The notes below the pieces were generated by a model. The model was not told where the DNA came from. It saw nothing but the letters and a program-made list of their open reading frames with translations, and made no database searches. From assembly GCA_942493305.1 (NCBI GenBank), contig OW818686.1, positions 3,038,001 to 3,102,000 on the forward strand: DNA of 64,000 nt, in the 5' to 3' direction. Shown piece by piece: positions 7,896-16,876 of the stretch. The DNA is from UBA7672 sp030824255 (GTDB lineage Bacteria; Pseudomonadota; Alphaproteobacteria; Caulobacterales; Hyphomonadaceae). The stretch's first letter is position 1, and each line of letters starts with the position of its first letter. Made by a program: the position numbers and the translations under genes.

Positions 7896-10561
7896 GCCTC
7901 TTCTTTTTTGGCCTTCGCGGTCTTGGCTTTTGCCGGCGCCTTTTTGGCCGCGGCCTTCTTCGTGGTCGTTGATTTTGTTTCTCCAGTGGATTTGGCCGCA
8001 GCCTTCTTAGCAGGCTTCTTGCCTTTCGACTTCGTCGAGGGGGCAGCGGCAGCGCGGGCGTCTACCAGCTCGATCGCCTGTTCAAGCGTGATCGAGGCCG
8101 GGTCTGCGCCGCGTGGGATGTTCGCGTTAATCGTCCCATGCTTCAGATAGGGGCCATAGCGGCCGTTGAAAAGATTGATGGCTTCGCCATCGGGGTGATT
8201 TCCGAGTTCCTTGAGCGGCGCGACAGCCGTTCGGCCCCGTCCGCCGCCTTTGCCGGCCCGCTTTTCAGCGATCAGCGTGACTGCCCGGTTGAGCCCGACT
8301 TCAAACAGTTCGTTCTCATCCTGCAGGCTGGCGTAGGTCTTGATGTGCTGCACATAGGGGCCATAGCGGCCGAGATTAGCGACAATCGGCTCGCCATCTT
8401 CCGGGTGCTTGCCCACTTCGCGGGGCAGCGAAAGAAGTTTCAGACCTTGTTCCAGGTCCAGCGTCGGCACCGGCCAGCTGCGCGGAATGGACGAGCGCTT
8501 GGGCTTGTCCCCCTTCTCGACCGGATCCGGCCCCAGCTGCACGTAAGCGCCGAAGCGGCCCGTCTTCAGGAAGACAGGGATACCGTCTGGGTTGTTGCCC
8601 AGCACCTTGCCGTCCGGCGGGATGTCGCCGTTCTGGTTTTGCTGGTCGCCGCCGAAGGGACGGGTGAACCGGCATTCCGGATAGTTCGAGCAGCCGACAA
8701 AGGCGCCGAACTTGCCGAGCTTCAGCGACAGCTGGCCCGTGCCGCAGGTTGGGCACTGGCGCGGATCAACAGCGTTGCCTTCCGCGTCATTGCGCGGCGG
8801 GAAGAGGTGGTGGCCCAGCACGTCGTTGATCGCATCGATCACGTTCGAGACGCGCAGTTCGGTCGTCGCGCCGATGGCGGCCGAGAATTCGGTCCAGAAC
8901 TCGCGCAGGAAATCTTTCCAGGCGAGTTTGCCGTCGGAGACGAGGTCGAGCTTCTCTTCAAGCGACGCCGTGAAATCGTATTCCACGTAACGCGCGAAGA
9001 ATTTCTCGAGGAAGATGGTGACGAGGCGGCCCTTATCCTCGGGGATAAAGCGCTTCTGTTCCAACTTCACATAATCCCTGTCGATCAGGGTCGACAGGGT
9101 GGAGGCGTAGGTAGAAGGGCGGCCGATGCCGAGCTCTTCTAGACGCTTCACAAGGGACGCTTCCGAATAACGCGGCGGCGGCTCGGTGAAGTGTTGCGTG
9201 TGAACCGCTTCGACCAGTTTCGGCGTATCGCCAGCTGCCATTGCAGGCAGGCGGCCGCCGTCCTCGTCGTCCGTTTCGTCCTTGCCTTCCTGATACAGCG
9301 TCAGGAAGCCGTCGAACTTGATGACCTGGCCCGTGGCGCGCAGCGTGGCGCGGCCGTCATTGGAGGGAATTTCAACCGTCGTGCGCTCGATCTGCGCTGC
9401 TTCCATCTGCGATGCGACAGCGCGCTTCCAGATCAGCTCGTAGAGGCGAGCCATATCCGGCTCCATCGAGATCTGGCCGGGCTTCCGGTCAAAGTCGGTG
9501 GGACGAACGGCTTCGTGCGCTTCCTGCGCGTTCTTGGCTTTCGACGTGTAGCGGCGCGGACCATCGGGCAGGTATTCCTTGCCGTAGTTGCGGCCGATTG
9601 CGCTGCGGGCGGCGTGATAGGCTTCCTCGGCCATCTGCACGCCGTCGGTACGCATGTAAGTGATCAGGCCGGTGTTTTCACCGCCGATCGAGACGCCTTC
9701 ATAGAGACGCTGTGCGACCTGCATGGTCCGTGAGGCGGAGAAGCCCAGCTTGCGCGCAGCTTCCTGTTGCAGCGTCGATGTTGTGAAGGGTGGCGGCGGA
9801 TTGCGCCGCATTGGCTTGGCTTCAACCGAGGCCACGCGATAGCTGCCAGCCTGCACAGCCGCGAGCGCACGCGCTGCCGCTTCTGCGTTAGGCAGCGAGA
9901 ATTTCTGCAGCTTCTGTCCGTCCAGTTCCGTGAGGCGCGCCTCGAACTGCGAACCGTTCACCGACATCGTGGCGCCGATGTTCCAGTATTCCTGCGTGAT
10001 GAAGCGTTCGATCTCGATCTCGCGATCGACGACGATGCGCAGCGCGACGGACTGCACGCGACCCGCCGAGCGCGTGCCCGGCAGCTTCCGCCACAGAACC
10101 GGCGAGAGAGAGAAGCCCACGAGATAGTCGAGCGCGCGACGGGCAAGATACGCATCCACCAGCTGCTGGTCGATCTGGCGCGGATTCTGGATCGCCTCGG
10201 TCACCGCCTGCTTGGTGATCGCGTTGAACGTCACGCGCTGGATCGTCTTGCCCTTCAGAACCTTGCGGTTGTTCAGTGCTTCCAGCACGTGCCACGAGAT
10301 CGCTTCGCCCTCGCGATCAGGGTCGGTCGCCAGGATCAGACCGTCGGCGTCACGCACCGCGTCGGCGATTTCCTTGACATGCTTGATCGACTTCCCGTCG
10401 ATGTCCCAGGACATCGCAAAGTCCTCGTCCGGCTTCACCGAACCGTCCTTGGAGGGCAGGTCCCGGATATGGCCGTACGAGGCCATCACCTTGTATCCGG
10501 GGCCCAGATACTTGTTGATGGACTTGACTTTACCGGGTGACTCTACGACGACGACCTGCAT
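7892..10561 (-). CDS. topA: DNA topoisomerase I (type IA)
   Basis: TopA relaxes negative supercoils. The Toprim domain starts MQVVVVESPGKVKSINKYLG and contains the acidic LATDPDREGEA motif. The nicking tyrosine lies in GLITYMRTDG near residue 305. One C4 zinc ribbon (CPTC ... CSNYPEC) lies near residues 605-635 and is followed by further topo-C repeats. The last ~50 residues form a Lys/Ala-rich, histone H1-like tail. The ATG at 10561 gives the family N-terminus; an in-frame ATG at 10579 would add six residues. The stop overlaps rnr by four bases. A TTGACA box upstream (10629-10634, minus) may be the -35. Confidence 0.96.
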   Translation of the reverse strand: MQVVVVESPGKVKSINKYLGPGYKVMASYGHIRDLPSKDGSVKPDEDFAMSWDIDGKSIKHVKEIADAVRDADGLILATDPDREGEAISWHVLEALNNRKVLKGKTIQRVTFNAITKQAVTEAIQNPRQIDQQLVDAYLARRALDYLVGFSLSPVLWRKLPGTRSAGRVQSVALRIVVDREIEIERFITQEYWNIGATMSVNGSQFEARLTELDGQKLQKFSLPNAEAAARALAAVQAGSYRVASVEAKPMRRNPPPPFTTSTLQQEAARKLGFSASRTMQVAQRLYEGVSIGGENTGLITYMRTDGVQMAEEAYHAARSAIGRNYGKEYLPDGPRRYTSKAKNAQEAHEAVRPTDFDRKPGQISMEPDMARLYELIWKRAVASQMEAAQIERTTVEIPSNDGRATLRATGQVIKFDGFLTLYQEGKDETDDEDGGRLPAMAAGDTPKLVEAVHTQHFTEPPPRYSEASLVKRLEELGIGRPSTYASTLSTLIDRDYVKLEQKRFIPEDKGRLVTIFLEKFFARYVEYDFTASLEEKLDLVSDGKLAWKDFLREFWTEFSAAIGATTELRVSNVIDAINDVLGHHLFPPRNDAEGNAVDPRQCPTCGTGQLSLKLGKFGAFVGCSNYPECRFTRPFGGDQQNQNGDIPPDGKVLGNNPDGIPVFLKTGRFGAYVQLGPDPVEKGDKPKRSSIPRSWPVPTLDLEQGLKLLSLPREVGKHPEDGEPIVANLGRYGPYVQHIKTYASLQDENELFEVGLNRAVTLIAEKRAGKGGGRGRTAVAPLKELGNHPDGEAINLFNGRYGPYLKHGTINANIPRGADPASITLEQAIELVDARAAAAPSTKSKGKKPAKKAAAKSTGETKSTTTKKAAAKKAPAKAKTAKAKKEEA

Positions 10562-10628
10562 TTTTCCTCGTATTTTCAATGCATTTGTGGGGAGGATGCG
10601 CCGGGAAACTGGGGGGCGCCGCCCCGAA

Positions 10629-10634
10629 TGTCAA
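10629..10634 (-). promoter_or_regulatory. candidate -35 element for topA
   Basis: On the minus strand the bases read TTGACA, about 70 bases ahead of topA. The surrounding 14-mer CGAATTGACATTCG is repeated exactly ahead of the Mn riboswitch at 42229-42242. No convincing -10 hexamer is seen 17-18 bases downstream, so the call is tentative. Confidence 0.35.
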
Positions 10635-10659
10635 TTCGCCGTCCTGTGACCGGCCACCC

Positions 10660-10676
10660 CTCCCCCGTAGGGGGAG
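10660..10676. repeat. short perfect hairpin between topA and serine hydrolase gene
   Basis: CTCCCCC and GGGGGAG pair over a GTA loop. An AT-rich ATAATTTT follows on the plus strand, but no plus-strand gene ends nearby, so terminator function is doubtful. Confidence 0.3.
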
Positions 10677-10736
10677 ATAATTTTCATCATGTGAACGGAG
10701 GGGTCCGGTCCGCGCCTTCGTGACCGTCCGGCAGCC

Positions 10737-12323
10737 CTATTTCACCCGCGCCGCCCGCAGGTCCCACATGCGGCTATCACCGAGACTCATCTCGTTGATC
10801 TTGCCGTCCAGCCCCCGCCGGAAGCGCACCAGCATACCGTCCCCGACGAAAGCGTCCCTGTAGCTGGGCGCCAAGGTCAGCACCGTATCGGGCCAGCCAT
10901 CGACCCGCACTTTCAGCGCTCCGCCCTCTATTGCTACCCGGTAGCTCGCCCGCGTCTCGTCGCTGGCGTAGTTGCCGGCATATTCGCCCAACTGTGGCGC
11001 CGTCAGCTCCATCGCAGGCGTGCGGACGAGTTCATGCAGGTTGCCATCGAATGCATCGATCTGGAGCTTGTCCGCGTTCACGAAAGTGAATGTGTCATTG
11101 CCGCGCTTCCACCGGACGTTCGACAGCCGCGTGAGGAGGCGGTCGTTGATCCGTAACTGGCCTGCAGTGGCCGTCACGTCCCAAGGCATGCCTGTCCGCG
11201 TGTCGACAAATCGGCCGGCATAATATGCGGGAGCGATCAGACCGGCAGGCGGCTCGCTCTCAGGTTCTTGCCCAAGAAACACGCTGGCCATTGCCGCAGG
11301 CGTCGCTGCGGGCGGTGGCGACATATTGCAGGTCATGGCGATCGACAGCTTGCGGTCGGGAAAGCGTGACAACCACGCATTGTATCCACCCGTGACGCCG
11401 CCATGATAAACATGCATCACGCCGTTGTGGGCACCGACATTGACGCCACGCGCATAGGGCGTCTTGCGCCCATCGCTCAGCACCGCTTGCTTCTCCATCC
11501 CGGCGCGCAGTCCAAGTTTGTCGGCCATCATGGCCTCGTTCCAGCGGGCAAGATCGCCGTTCGTCATGATCAGTCCGCCATTGCCGTAGACGTCCATGAA
11601 CGGCATGGATTGCTCGAAGCCTTCGCCGGATGGCGCGTAGGCCATGGCGCGGCCCTTCACGATGCGGTTGAAGTCGTCGCGCCACTGCGCAGATGTCATG
11701 CCGAGCGGATCGAATATCCGCTCCTTCGTGAACACCATGAACGATGTGCCGCTCACGCGCTCCACGATGGTGGCCGCAAGATTGAAACCCGTGTTCGTGT
11801 ATGCGTACGCCGAGCCCGGCCTGTAGTTCAGCTCTTTCTGCCGCGCAGCAATGTCCAGCACTTCAACGTTCGAGAAATTCCGTTCGCCGCGCGGCTTGCC
11901 CGCCGCGTTTGCAACCGAGCCCCAGTCGCGCAGACCGCTACGATGATCGAGCAGCATCTCGACCGTGACCGGCGTCCCGTAGTCCGGCATCTCGGGCAGG
12001 TATTTGCGGATATCGTCGGACAGCTTCAGCTTGCCATCGCGCTCCAGCAGCAGGACAGCCGCCGCGGTAAACTGCTTCGATACGGAGCCGATCTCGAACA
12101 GTGTCGCGGTGGTGTTCGGAACATCATGCTCCAGCACCGCCAGGCCATACGCTTTCTCGATCACCGTCTTGCCGTCCTGCGAGACGCCAATAACGCAGCC
12201 GGGACCATCCTTTTTGATGCCTGCGAACATGGCGTCTATCTGCGCCGCCTTGTCACCGGCCTGCGCCAAAGCCGACGTTGACATCGTCGCCAGCAAAGTG
12301 ACCAGAATGCCGTTGAGTCGCAT
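10737..12323 (-). CDS. secreted serine hydrolase, class C beta-lactamase / esterase family
   Basis: This 528-residue protein has a signal peptide (MRLNGILVTLLATMSTSALAQ) and a beta-lactamase-related transpeptidase-like fold. The SxxK nucleophile motif is SVSK, within FEIGSVSKQFTAAAV; the YxN equivalent is YTN in AYAYTNTGF; and the HGG of YHGGVTGGYN stands for the third motif. A C-terminal domain of about 170 residues, rich in beta strands, follows. Members act as esterases, D-aminopeptidases or beta-lactamases and cannot be separated on sequence alone. The ATG at 12323 was chosen because it starts the signal peptide; an upstream ATG at 12356 would put charged residues in front of it. Confidence 0.87.
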   Translation of the reverse strand: MRLNGILVTLLATMSTSALAQAGDKAAQIDAMFAGIKKDGPGCVIGVSQDGKTVIEKAYGLAVLEHDVPNTTATLFEIGSVSKQFTAAAVLLLERDGKLKLSDDIRKYLPEMPDYGTPVTVEMLLDHRSGLRDWGSVANAAGKPRGERNFSNVEVLDIAARQKELNYRPGSAYAYTNTGFNLAATIVERVSGTSFMVFTKERIFDPLGMTSAQWRDDFNRIVKGRAMAYAPSGEGFEQSMPFMDVYGNGGLIMTNGDLARWNEAMMADKLGLRAGMEKQAVLSDGRKTPYARGVNVGAHNGVMHVYHGGVTGGYNAWLSRFPDRKLSIAMTCNMSPPPAATPAAMASVFLGQEPESEPPAGLIAPAYYAGRFVDTRTGMPWDVTATAGQLRINDRLLTRLSNVRWKRGNDTFTFVNADKLQIDAFDGNLHELVRTPAMELTAPQLGEYAGNYASDETRASYRVAIEGGALKVRVDGWPDTVLTLAPSYRDAFVGDGMLVRFRRGLDGKINEMSLGDSRMWDLRAARVK

Positions 12324-12385
12324 GGTGTCCCGCCCTTGGTGTCTGGCTGGGAGCATTCACACGCCCGGAGGCTTTGGCAACTGCG

Positions 12386-13489
12386 CTAGACGGCCAGGCT
12401 CGCCGTGCCGCCGACATGCGTCAGCGCCTCGCCCGCCAGCTCAAGCTCCGCCAGCGCTGCGAGCACCAGCCTGTGCGGCGCATCCACCGCGCGCACGATT
12501 TCCTCGACGCGCATCGGCGTCGGGCTCAACGCCTCGCGCACAGCGCGGGTCAGCGCCGGCGGCACGGCCGCGTCCTTCGCATCAAACCTTTCGGCGTATG
12601 GCTCATCGAACGCGGGCGGCGAGATGCCCTGCATCGCCTGCAACACATCCTCCACATCCTCGATCAGCGCCGCGCCCTGCTTGATCAGCCGGTTCGTGCC
12701 CTTGCATCGCGGATCGAGCGGGGATCCAGGCACCGCCATCACCTCGCGCCCCTGTTCCAGCGCGAACCGCGCCGTGATCAGGCTGCCCGACCGCTCGGCA
12801 GCCTCCACGACGATCGACGCCAGCGACAGGCCCGAGATCACCCGGTTGCGCTTGGGAAAATCCCGCGCCTGCGCCACATAGCCGAACGGCGATTCCGAAA
12901 CGATGCAGCCGCGCTCAGCCAGCATCGCGTAAAGCCTGTCATGCTGCGGCGGATAGATCTGTTCGATGCCGCCCGCGATGGCCGCAACCGTGCCGGTCTC
13001 CATCGCCGCCGCATGCGCCTCGCCGTCGACGCCGCGCGCCATGCCCGAAACGATCACATACCCCGCTTGTCCAAGATCTCGCGCCAGGTCGCGCGCCATG
13101 CGCCGCCCCGCAGCCGATGCATCCCGTGCACCCACCATGGCGATAGCTTGCTGGTTCAGCAGCGAGCGCCTTCCGCGCACCGCAATCACAGGCGGTGGCG
13201 CTTCGATGGCGGCGAGGCACGCCGAATACTCCGGCTCGCACGCCGCCAGATGAGCCGCGCCAATCTTCTGCGTTGCTTCGATCTCGCGCTTGATGTCGTC
13301 CAGCGCCGGCGCGCGCACATCTGCCTTGCCGCCAGCTTTCTTCGCCAGTGCGGGCAGGTCCGCCAACGCCTCTCCGGCGGAGCCATATCGCTCCAGCAGG
13401 TGAAAGAACGTGATCGGGCCAATCCCGCGCGTGCGCGAGAGCCTCAACCAGTCCGCCCGCTCTCCCCCCGTGAGCGTCCGTCGCTTCAT
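12386..13489 (-). CDS. dprA: DNA-processing protein DprA
   Basis: DprA (367 residues) protects incoming single-stranded DNA and loads RecA during natural transformation. An N-terminal SAM-like region (GIGPITFFHLLERYGS) is followed by the Rossmann-like SLOG domain with AMVGARDASAAGRRMA, VSGMARGVDGEAH, GTVAAIAGGIEQIYPPQH, ESPFG, FPKRNRVISGLS and SLITARFALEQGREVMAVPG. A short C-terminal winged helix (about 310-365) is also present. The ATG at 13489 overlaps the plsY TGA by one base (TGATG), giving translational coupling. The frame remains open upstream through plsY, but that part is only the out-of-frame shadow of plsY. Confidence 0.96.
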   Translation of the reverse strand: MKRRTLTGGERADWLRLSRTRGIGPITFFHLLERYGSAGEALADLPALAKKAGGKADVRAPALDDIKREIEATQKIGAAHLAACEPEYSACLAAIEAPPPVIAVRGRRSLLNQQAIAMVGARDASAAGRRMARDLARDLGQAGYVIVSGMARGVDGEAHAAAMETGTVAAIAGGIEQIYPPQHDRLYAMLAERGCIVSESPFGYVAQARDFPKRNRVISGLSLASIVVEAAERSGSLITARFALEQGREVMAVPGSPLDPRCKGTNRLIKQGAALIEDVEDVLQAMQGISPPAFDEPYAERFDAKDAAVPPALTRAVREALSPTPMRVEEIVRAVDAPHRLVLAALAELELAGEALTHVGGTASLAV

Positions 13490-14187
13490 CAGTCCTCTCC
13501 GGGCGGCGCCTCTGCCGACTTCTTCTTGCCGATCTTCGGTTCGGTCCCGGCGGCGATACGCCGGATGTTGGCGCGATGGCGCCAGTAGATCATCACGGCG
13601 AGCGCGACGGTCACGATCCACGCATCGCCATTCGGATTGAGAAAATAGGCGATCATGGGCGCTGCCGCCGTGGCGATCAGGGCCGCGAAAGACGACATGC
13701 GGAACAGGGCCGCCGTCACCAGCCAGATCGCACAGAACGCCAGCCCCACCTGCCACATGGAGGCCAGCAACAGGCCGACATAGGTCGCCACGCCCTTGCC
13801 GCCCTTGAACTTCAGCCAGACGGGATAACAGTGCCCGATGAAGGCGGCCGCGCCCGCGCACAACCCCACAGTGTAGGCCGTGGTCCACAGGTCGACCTGT
13901 AAGCCCAGCGGCACATGATTCTGTATCAGGTATTGCGCCGCGCTCGACCCGATGAAGAAAGCAGCGCCTGCCTTGCCGGCATCCAGGATCAGGGTCGCCA
14001 GCGCGAGGTCCTTGCGCCCGGTGCGCAGGACGTTCGTCGCGCCGATATTGCCCGAGCCAATGGTCCGGATGTCGCCCAGCCCGGCCATCTTCGTCAGCAC
14101 GAGTCCGAAAGGGATCGAGCCGAGCAGATAGCCGAGCACGGAGAACCCGATGCAGAGCATGATTTCCGCTGTCTGCGGGAGCGTCAT
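13489..14187 (-). CDS. plsY: glycerol-3-phosphate acyltransferase PlsY
   Basis: PlsY transfers the acyl group from acyl-phosphate to glycerol-3-phosphate, the first committed step of phospholipid synthesis, in the inner membrane. The family motifs are present: SIPFGLVLTKM, then DIRTIGSGNIGATNVLRTGRK, then GHCYPVWLKFKGGKGVATYVG. Five to six membrane helices are visible. At 232 residues it is slightly longer than usual because of a charged, Lys/Pro-rich tail (GTEPKIGKKKSAEAPPGED). It is coupled to dprA. The 120 bases upstream separate it from a divergent protease gene and should hold both promoters. Confidence 0.96.
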   Translation of the reverse strand: MTLPQTAEIMLCIGFSVLGYLLGSIPFGLVLTKMAGLGDIRTIGSGNIGATNVLRTGRKDLALATLILDAGKAGAAFFIGSSAAQYLIQNHVPLGLQVDLWTTAYTVGLCAGAAAFIGHCYPVWLKFKGGKGVATYVGLLLASMWQVGLAFCAIWLVTAALFRMSSFAALIATAAAPMIAYFLNPNGDAWIVTVALAVMIYWRHRANIRRIAAGTEPKIGKKKSAEAPPGED

Positions 14188-14314
14188 CGCCGTCTCCTAT
14201 CCCCAACACGGTCGCGGCGTTCGCCCCAGCTCCCACGCGCCGCAAACTGTGTAGGGGCTCCATCCGTCACTGCCAAATGTTTCTTGGTCGCCCGTCGCGT
14301 GCTATGCTTTGGTC

Positions 14315-15562
14315 ATGATCGGAAAGCTTCTTCGCTCGTTGGTTGTGGCGTGCGCGATAGTCGTCGCCATGCCCGCCTGGGCCTCGCCGGAAGGGATGCG
14401 CGCCGCGATTGCGGCCATGGATGTGGAGGCGCTTCATGCGGAGGCCCAGACCGATGCTGAAAAGCGCCTTGCCGCCGGCATAGAGCTGGGGTGGACGTCC
14501 CAGGCCCCCGCGGCAGCCGCAGAGCTGTCTGCCGCGCTCGACCAGGGAATGGATTTTGCGCTCAAGGCGGATGGTCTTCGACAGTTGATGTCGCTCTACA
14601 TGCGCCGGGGCGAGTTTGCCGCCGCCGCGTCCGCCGGGCTGCGCGCAAGCGTGATCATGCCTCTCGATGCGGGCGAGCGTCAGGCCCTCAGCTTCGTCGA
14701 AGGGCTCGTATCCGTGCCGCCGACGCGGGCCGCCGGCGCCTTTTCCGGGGGCGTGCCTGTCATCCGCGATCTGGCCGGGCTGATGCGCGCCGACATCACA
14801 GTGGGCGAAGTCAGTATCCCCGCCATCCTGGATACGGGAGCCAACTTTTCGACGATCAACGAAACCTCCGCCGCGCGCCTTGGCCTGCGCATGCTCGATG
14901 CCGCCGTCAGCGTCGGCTCATCCAGCCGCGACGCTGTTGCTTCGCGCCTCGCCGTGGCGGATCGCCTGAAGGTGGGCGAGGCGGAGTTCTCAAATGTCGT
15001 CTTCATTGTTCTGCCCGACGCCGATCTTTCGTTCGCCAACGGCGCCTATACCATCGACGCCATTCTCGGCATGCCGGTCTTCCTCGAAATGAAGCGTATA
15101 GCCGTTACAAAAACTGCGGATGGCGAGATCTTTGCCTTCGGGGACACGGCGCCAATCGCTGCTGGGCCAGAGGCGAAACGCAACATCCGCTTCGCAGGCC
15201 TGTCGCCGTTGGTCGATGTGTCGGTCGAGGCGGCCGGGCAATCCATCGACATCATCATGATGTTCGACAGTGGCGCGCAGCAGACATCGTTCGAAGGCCG
15301 CTTCGCCGAAGTCGCGGCTCATCTGCTGACCCACGCCGCTACCGTCACGTCGACACGCGGCGGTGCAGGCGGCACAGTCACAAGCGACGACACAAAGCGC
15401 CTTGCCAGCGTCAATCTCACTTTCGCCAACCGCGTGGTCACGCTCACCAATGTCGATGTCCACGAAACCAAAGGTGACAATCGCCTCGGCCTGCTCGGTC
15501 TCGACGCCGTAGCGAATGGCTTCGTCATCGATTGGGAAAGAGGAATTTTCGCGCCGCAGTAA
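14315..15562 (+). CDS. secreted two-motif aspartic protease, retropepsin-like
   Basis: The protein has 415 residues from the ATG at 14315; TTG at 14309 is a less likely start. A signal peptide (MIGKLLRSLVVACAIVVAMPAWA) points to the periplasm. The N-terminal ~120 residues are helical. Two aspartic-protease half-sites follow in one chain: ILDTGANFSTI with Asp173 and MMFDSGAQQTS with Asp318. Bacterial retropepsin-like proteins usually carry one such motif and dimerise; two in one chain suggests an intramolecular, pepsin-style pairing. A conserved LGLLGLDAV segment lies near the C-terminus. The substrate is unknown. Confidence 0.84.
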   Translation: MIGKLLRSLVVACAIVVAMPAWASPEGMRAAIAAMDVEALHAEAQTDAEKRLAAGIELGWTSQAPAAAAELSAALDQGMDFALKADGLRQLMSLYMRRGEFAAAASAGLRASVIMPLDAGERQALSFVEGLVSVPPTRAAGAFSGGVPVIRDLAGLMRADITVGEVSIPAILDTGANFSTINETSAARLGLRMLDAAVSVGSSSRDAVASRLAVADRLKVGEAEFSNVVFIVLPDADLSFANGAYTIDAILGMPVFLEMKRIAVTKTADGEIFAFGDTAPIAAGPEAKRNIRFAGLSPLVDVSVEAAGQSIDIIMMFDSGAQQTSFEGRFAEVAAHLLTHAATVTSTRGGAGGTVTSDDTKRLASVNLTFANRVVTLTNVDVHETKGDNRLGLLGLDAVANGFVIDWERGIFAPQ

Positions 15563-15589
15563 GCGGCCCCAGTTCCACTTGGCTCGCTC

Positions 15590-16876
15590 CTAACCTCGCT
15601 CGAACACCGTCACGCCATTCACCCACGTACGCAGAACCTTGCCTTCCAGCTTGCGTCCGTCGAATGGCGAGTTCTTGGAGCGCGAGGTGAGGTCGTCACG
15701 GTCGCACGCCCACGGCGCGGCAGGGTCGAACAGCACCAGGTCCGCTGGCGCGCCCTTGGCAAGGCGGCCCTGCGGTAGCCCGAGCAAGTCGGCCGGGCCG
15801 CTGGTCACGGGCTTCAGCGCCACAGCGAGCGGAATCTCCTCGCGCAGGGCAAGGCTCAGCAACGCCGGCAACAGTGTCTCAAGGCCAACGGCGCCAAAGG
15901 CTGCGTCTGCGATTGGCAGCCGCTTGTCTTCTGTCGGCTGCGGATCGTGCGCCGAAACAACCGCGTCAATCGCGCCCCGTTTCAGCCCGTCAAGCAGCGC
16001 CTGCCTGTCCTCTTCCTTCCGGAATGGCGGTTGCACCTTGCAGTAGGTGAGATAGTCGCCGACATCGAGCTCGTTGAAGAACAGCGAATACGCCGCCACC
16101 GAACAGGCGACCTTCGCGCCCGCATCCCGTGCACGCTCAACCGCCGCCAGCGAACGACCCGTCGATATGCAGTCGGCCAGCAGGCGCACCCCGGTGGTCT
16201 CTGCCAGCATCAGGTCACGCTCCAGCGCGATCCACTCCGCTTCCGGCGGCGCGCCGCGCAGGCCAAGACGAGCGGCAAACGCGCCTGCATTCATCACCGT
16301 ATTCTTGGACAGCGCCGGCGTATCCGGGCGCGAGGCGACCAGTGCATCGAAGCTCGCCGCATATGTCATCGCCCGGCGAAGCACGCCCGCGTCTTCCACC
16401 GGCTTGTCGCCATTGCTGAAGAAGGCCGCGCCCGCTTCCTTGATGAGGCCGATCTCGGCCATCTTCGCGCCATCAAGGCCCAGCGTCAGCCCACCCGTCG
16501 GCAGCACCTTCACCTTGGCGACGCCTTCTGCGCGCCGCTGGATGAAGTCCACAAGCGCCACGCTATCGATCACGGGATCAGTGTCGGGCATCACGACAAA
16601 CGTCGTCACGCCGCCGGCCGCCGCCGCATCGCTGGCGGTCTGCAGCGTCTCCTTATTCTCTGCGCCTGGCTCGCCGGTCTTCACGCGCAGGTCGATCAGG
16701 CCCGGCGCCAGCACCTTGCCCTTGGCGTCGATTTTCACATCGGCCGCCGTCGTCTTCCCTACGCCCGCGCCAACCTCGGCGATCACGCCATTCTCGATCA
16801 GCACGCCGCCCTTCTCGTCCAGCCCCGTCGCCGGATCGATCACGCGCGCATTGTAGATGACTGTGCGGCCGGTCAT
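15590..16876 (-). CDS. pyrC': non-catalytic dihydroorotase-like subunit (PyrC')
   Basis: This 428-residue protein has the amidohydrolase fold of class I dihydroorotase but lacks its zinc site. Where active enzymes read DxHVHLREPG this one has DLRVKTGEPG (His replaced by Arg64 and Lys66). The later zinc-binding His positions are also replaced (VAAYSLFF for the VTPHH-type segment, DCIST for HxST), and SDHAPH is replaced by SAHDPQ. This matches the PyrC' proteins of pseudomonads, which act as structural partners of aspartate transcarbamoylase. Its ATG overlaps the pyrB stop by four bases, consistent with a PyrB-PyrC' complex. A true dihydroorotase must lie elsewhere in the genome. Confidence 0.87.
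   Translation of the reverse strand: MTGRTVIYNARVIDPATGLDEKGGVLIENGVIAEVGAGVGKTTAADVKIDAKGKVLAPGLIDLRVKTGEPGAENKETLQTASDAAAAGGVTTFVVMPDTDPVIDSVALVDFIQRRAEGVAKVKVLPTGGLTLGLDGAKMAEIGLIKEAGAAFFSNGDKPVEDAGVLRRAMTYAASFDALVASRPDTPALSKNTVMNAGAFAARLGLRGAPPEAEWIALERDLMLAETTGVRLLADCISTGRSLAAVERARDAGAKVACSVAAYSLFFNELDVGDYLTYCKVQPPFRKEEDRQALLDGLKRGAIDAVVSAHDPQPTEDKRLPIADAAFGAVGLETLLPALLSLALREEIPLAVALKPVTSGPADLLGLPQGRLAKGAPADLVLFDPAAPWACDRDDLTSRSKNSPFDGRKLEGKVLRTWVNGVTVFERG

Noticed and set aside
12386..14263. A single 625-residue minus-strand protein covering dprA and plsY
   Set aside because: The upstream part is plsY read in the wrong frame; DprA begins at the ATG overlapping the plsY stop.
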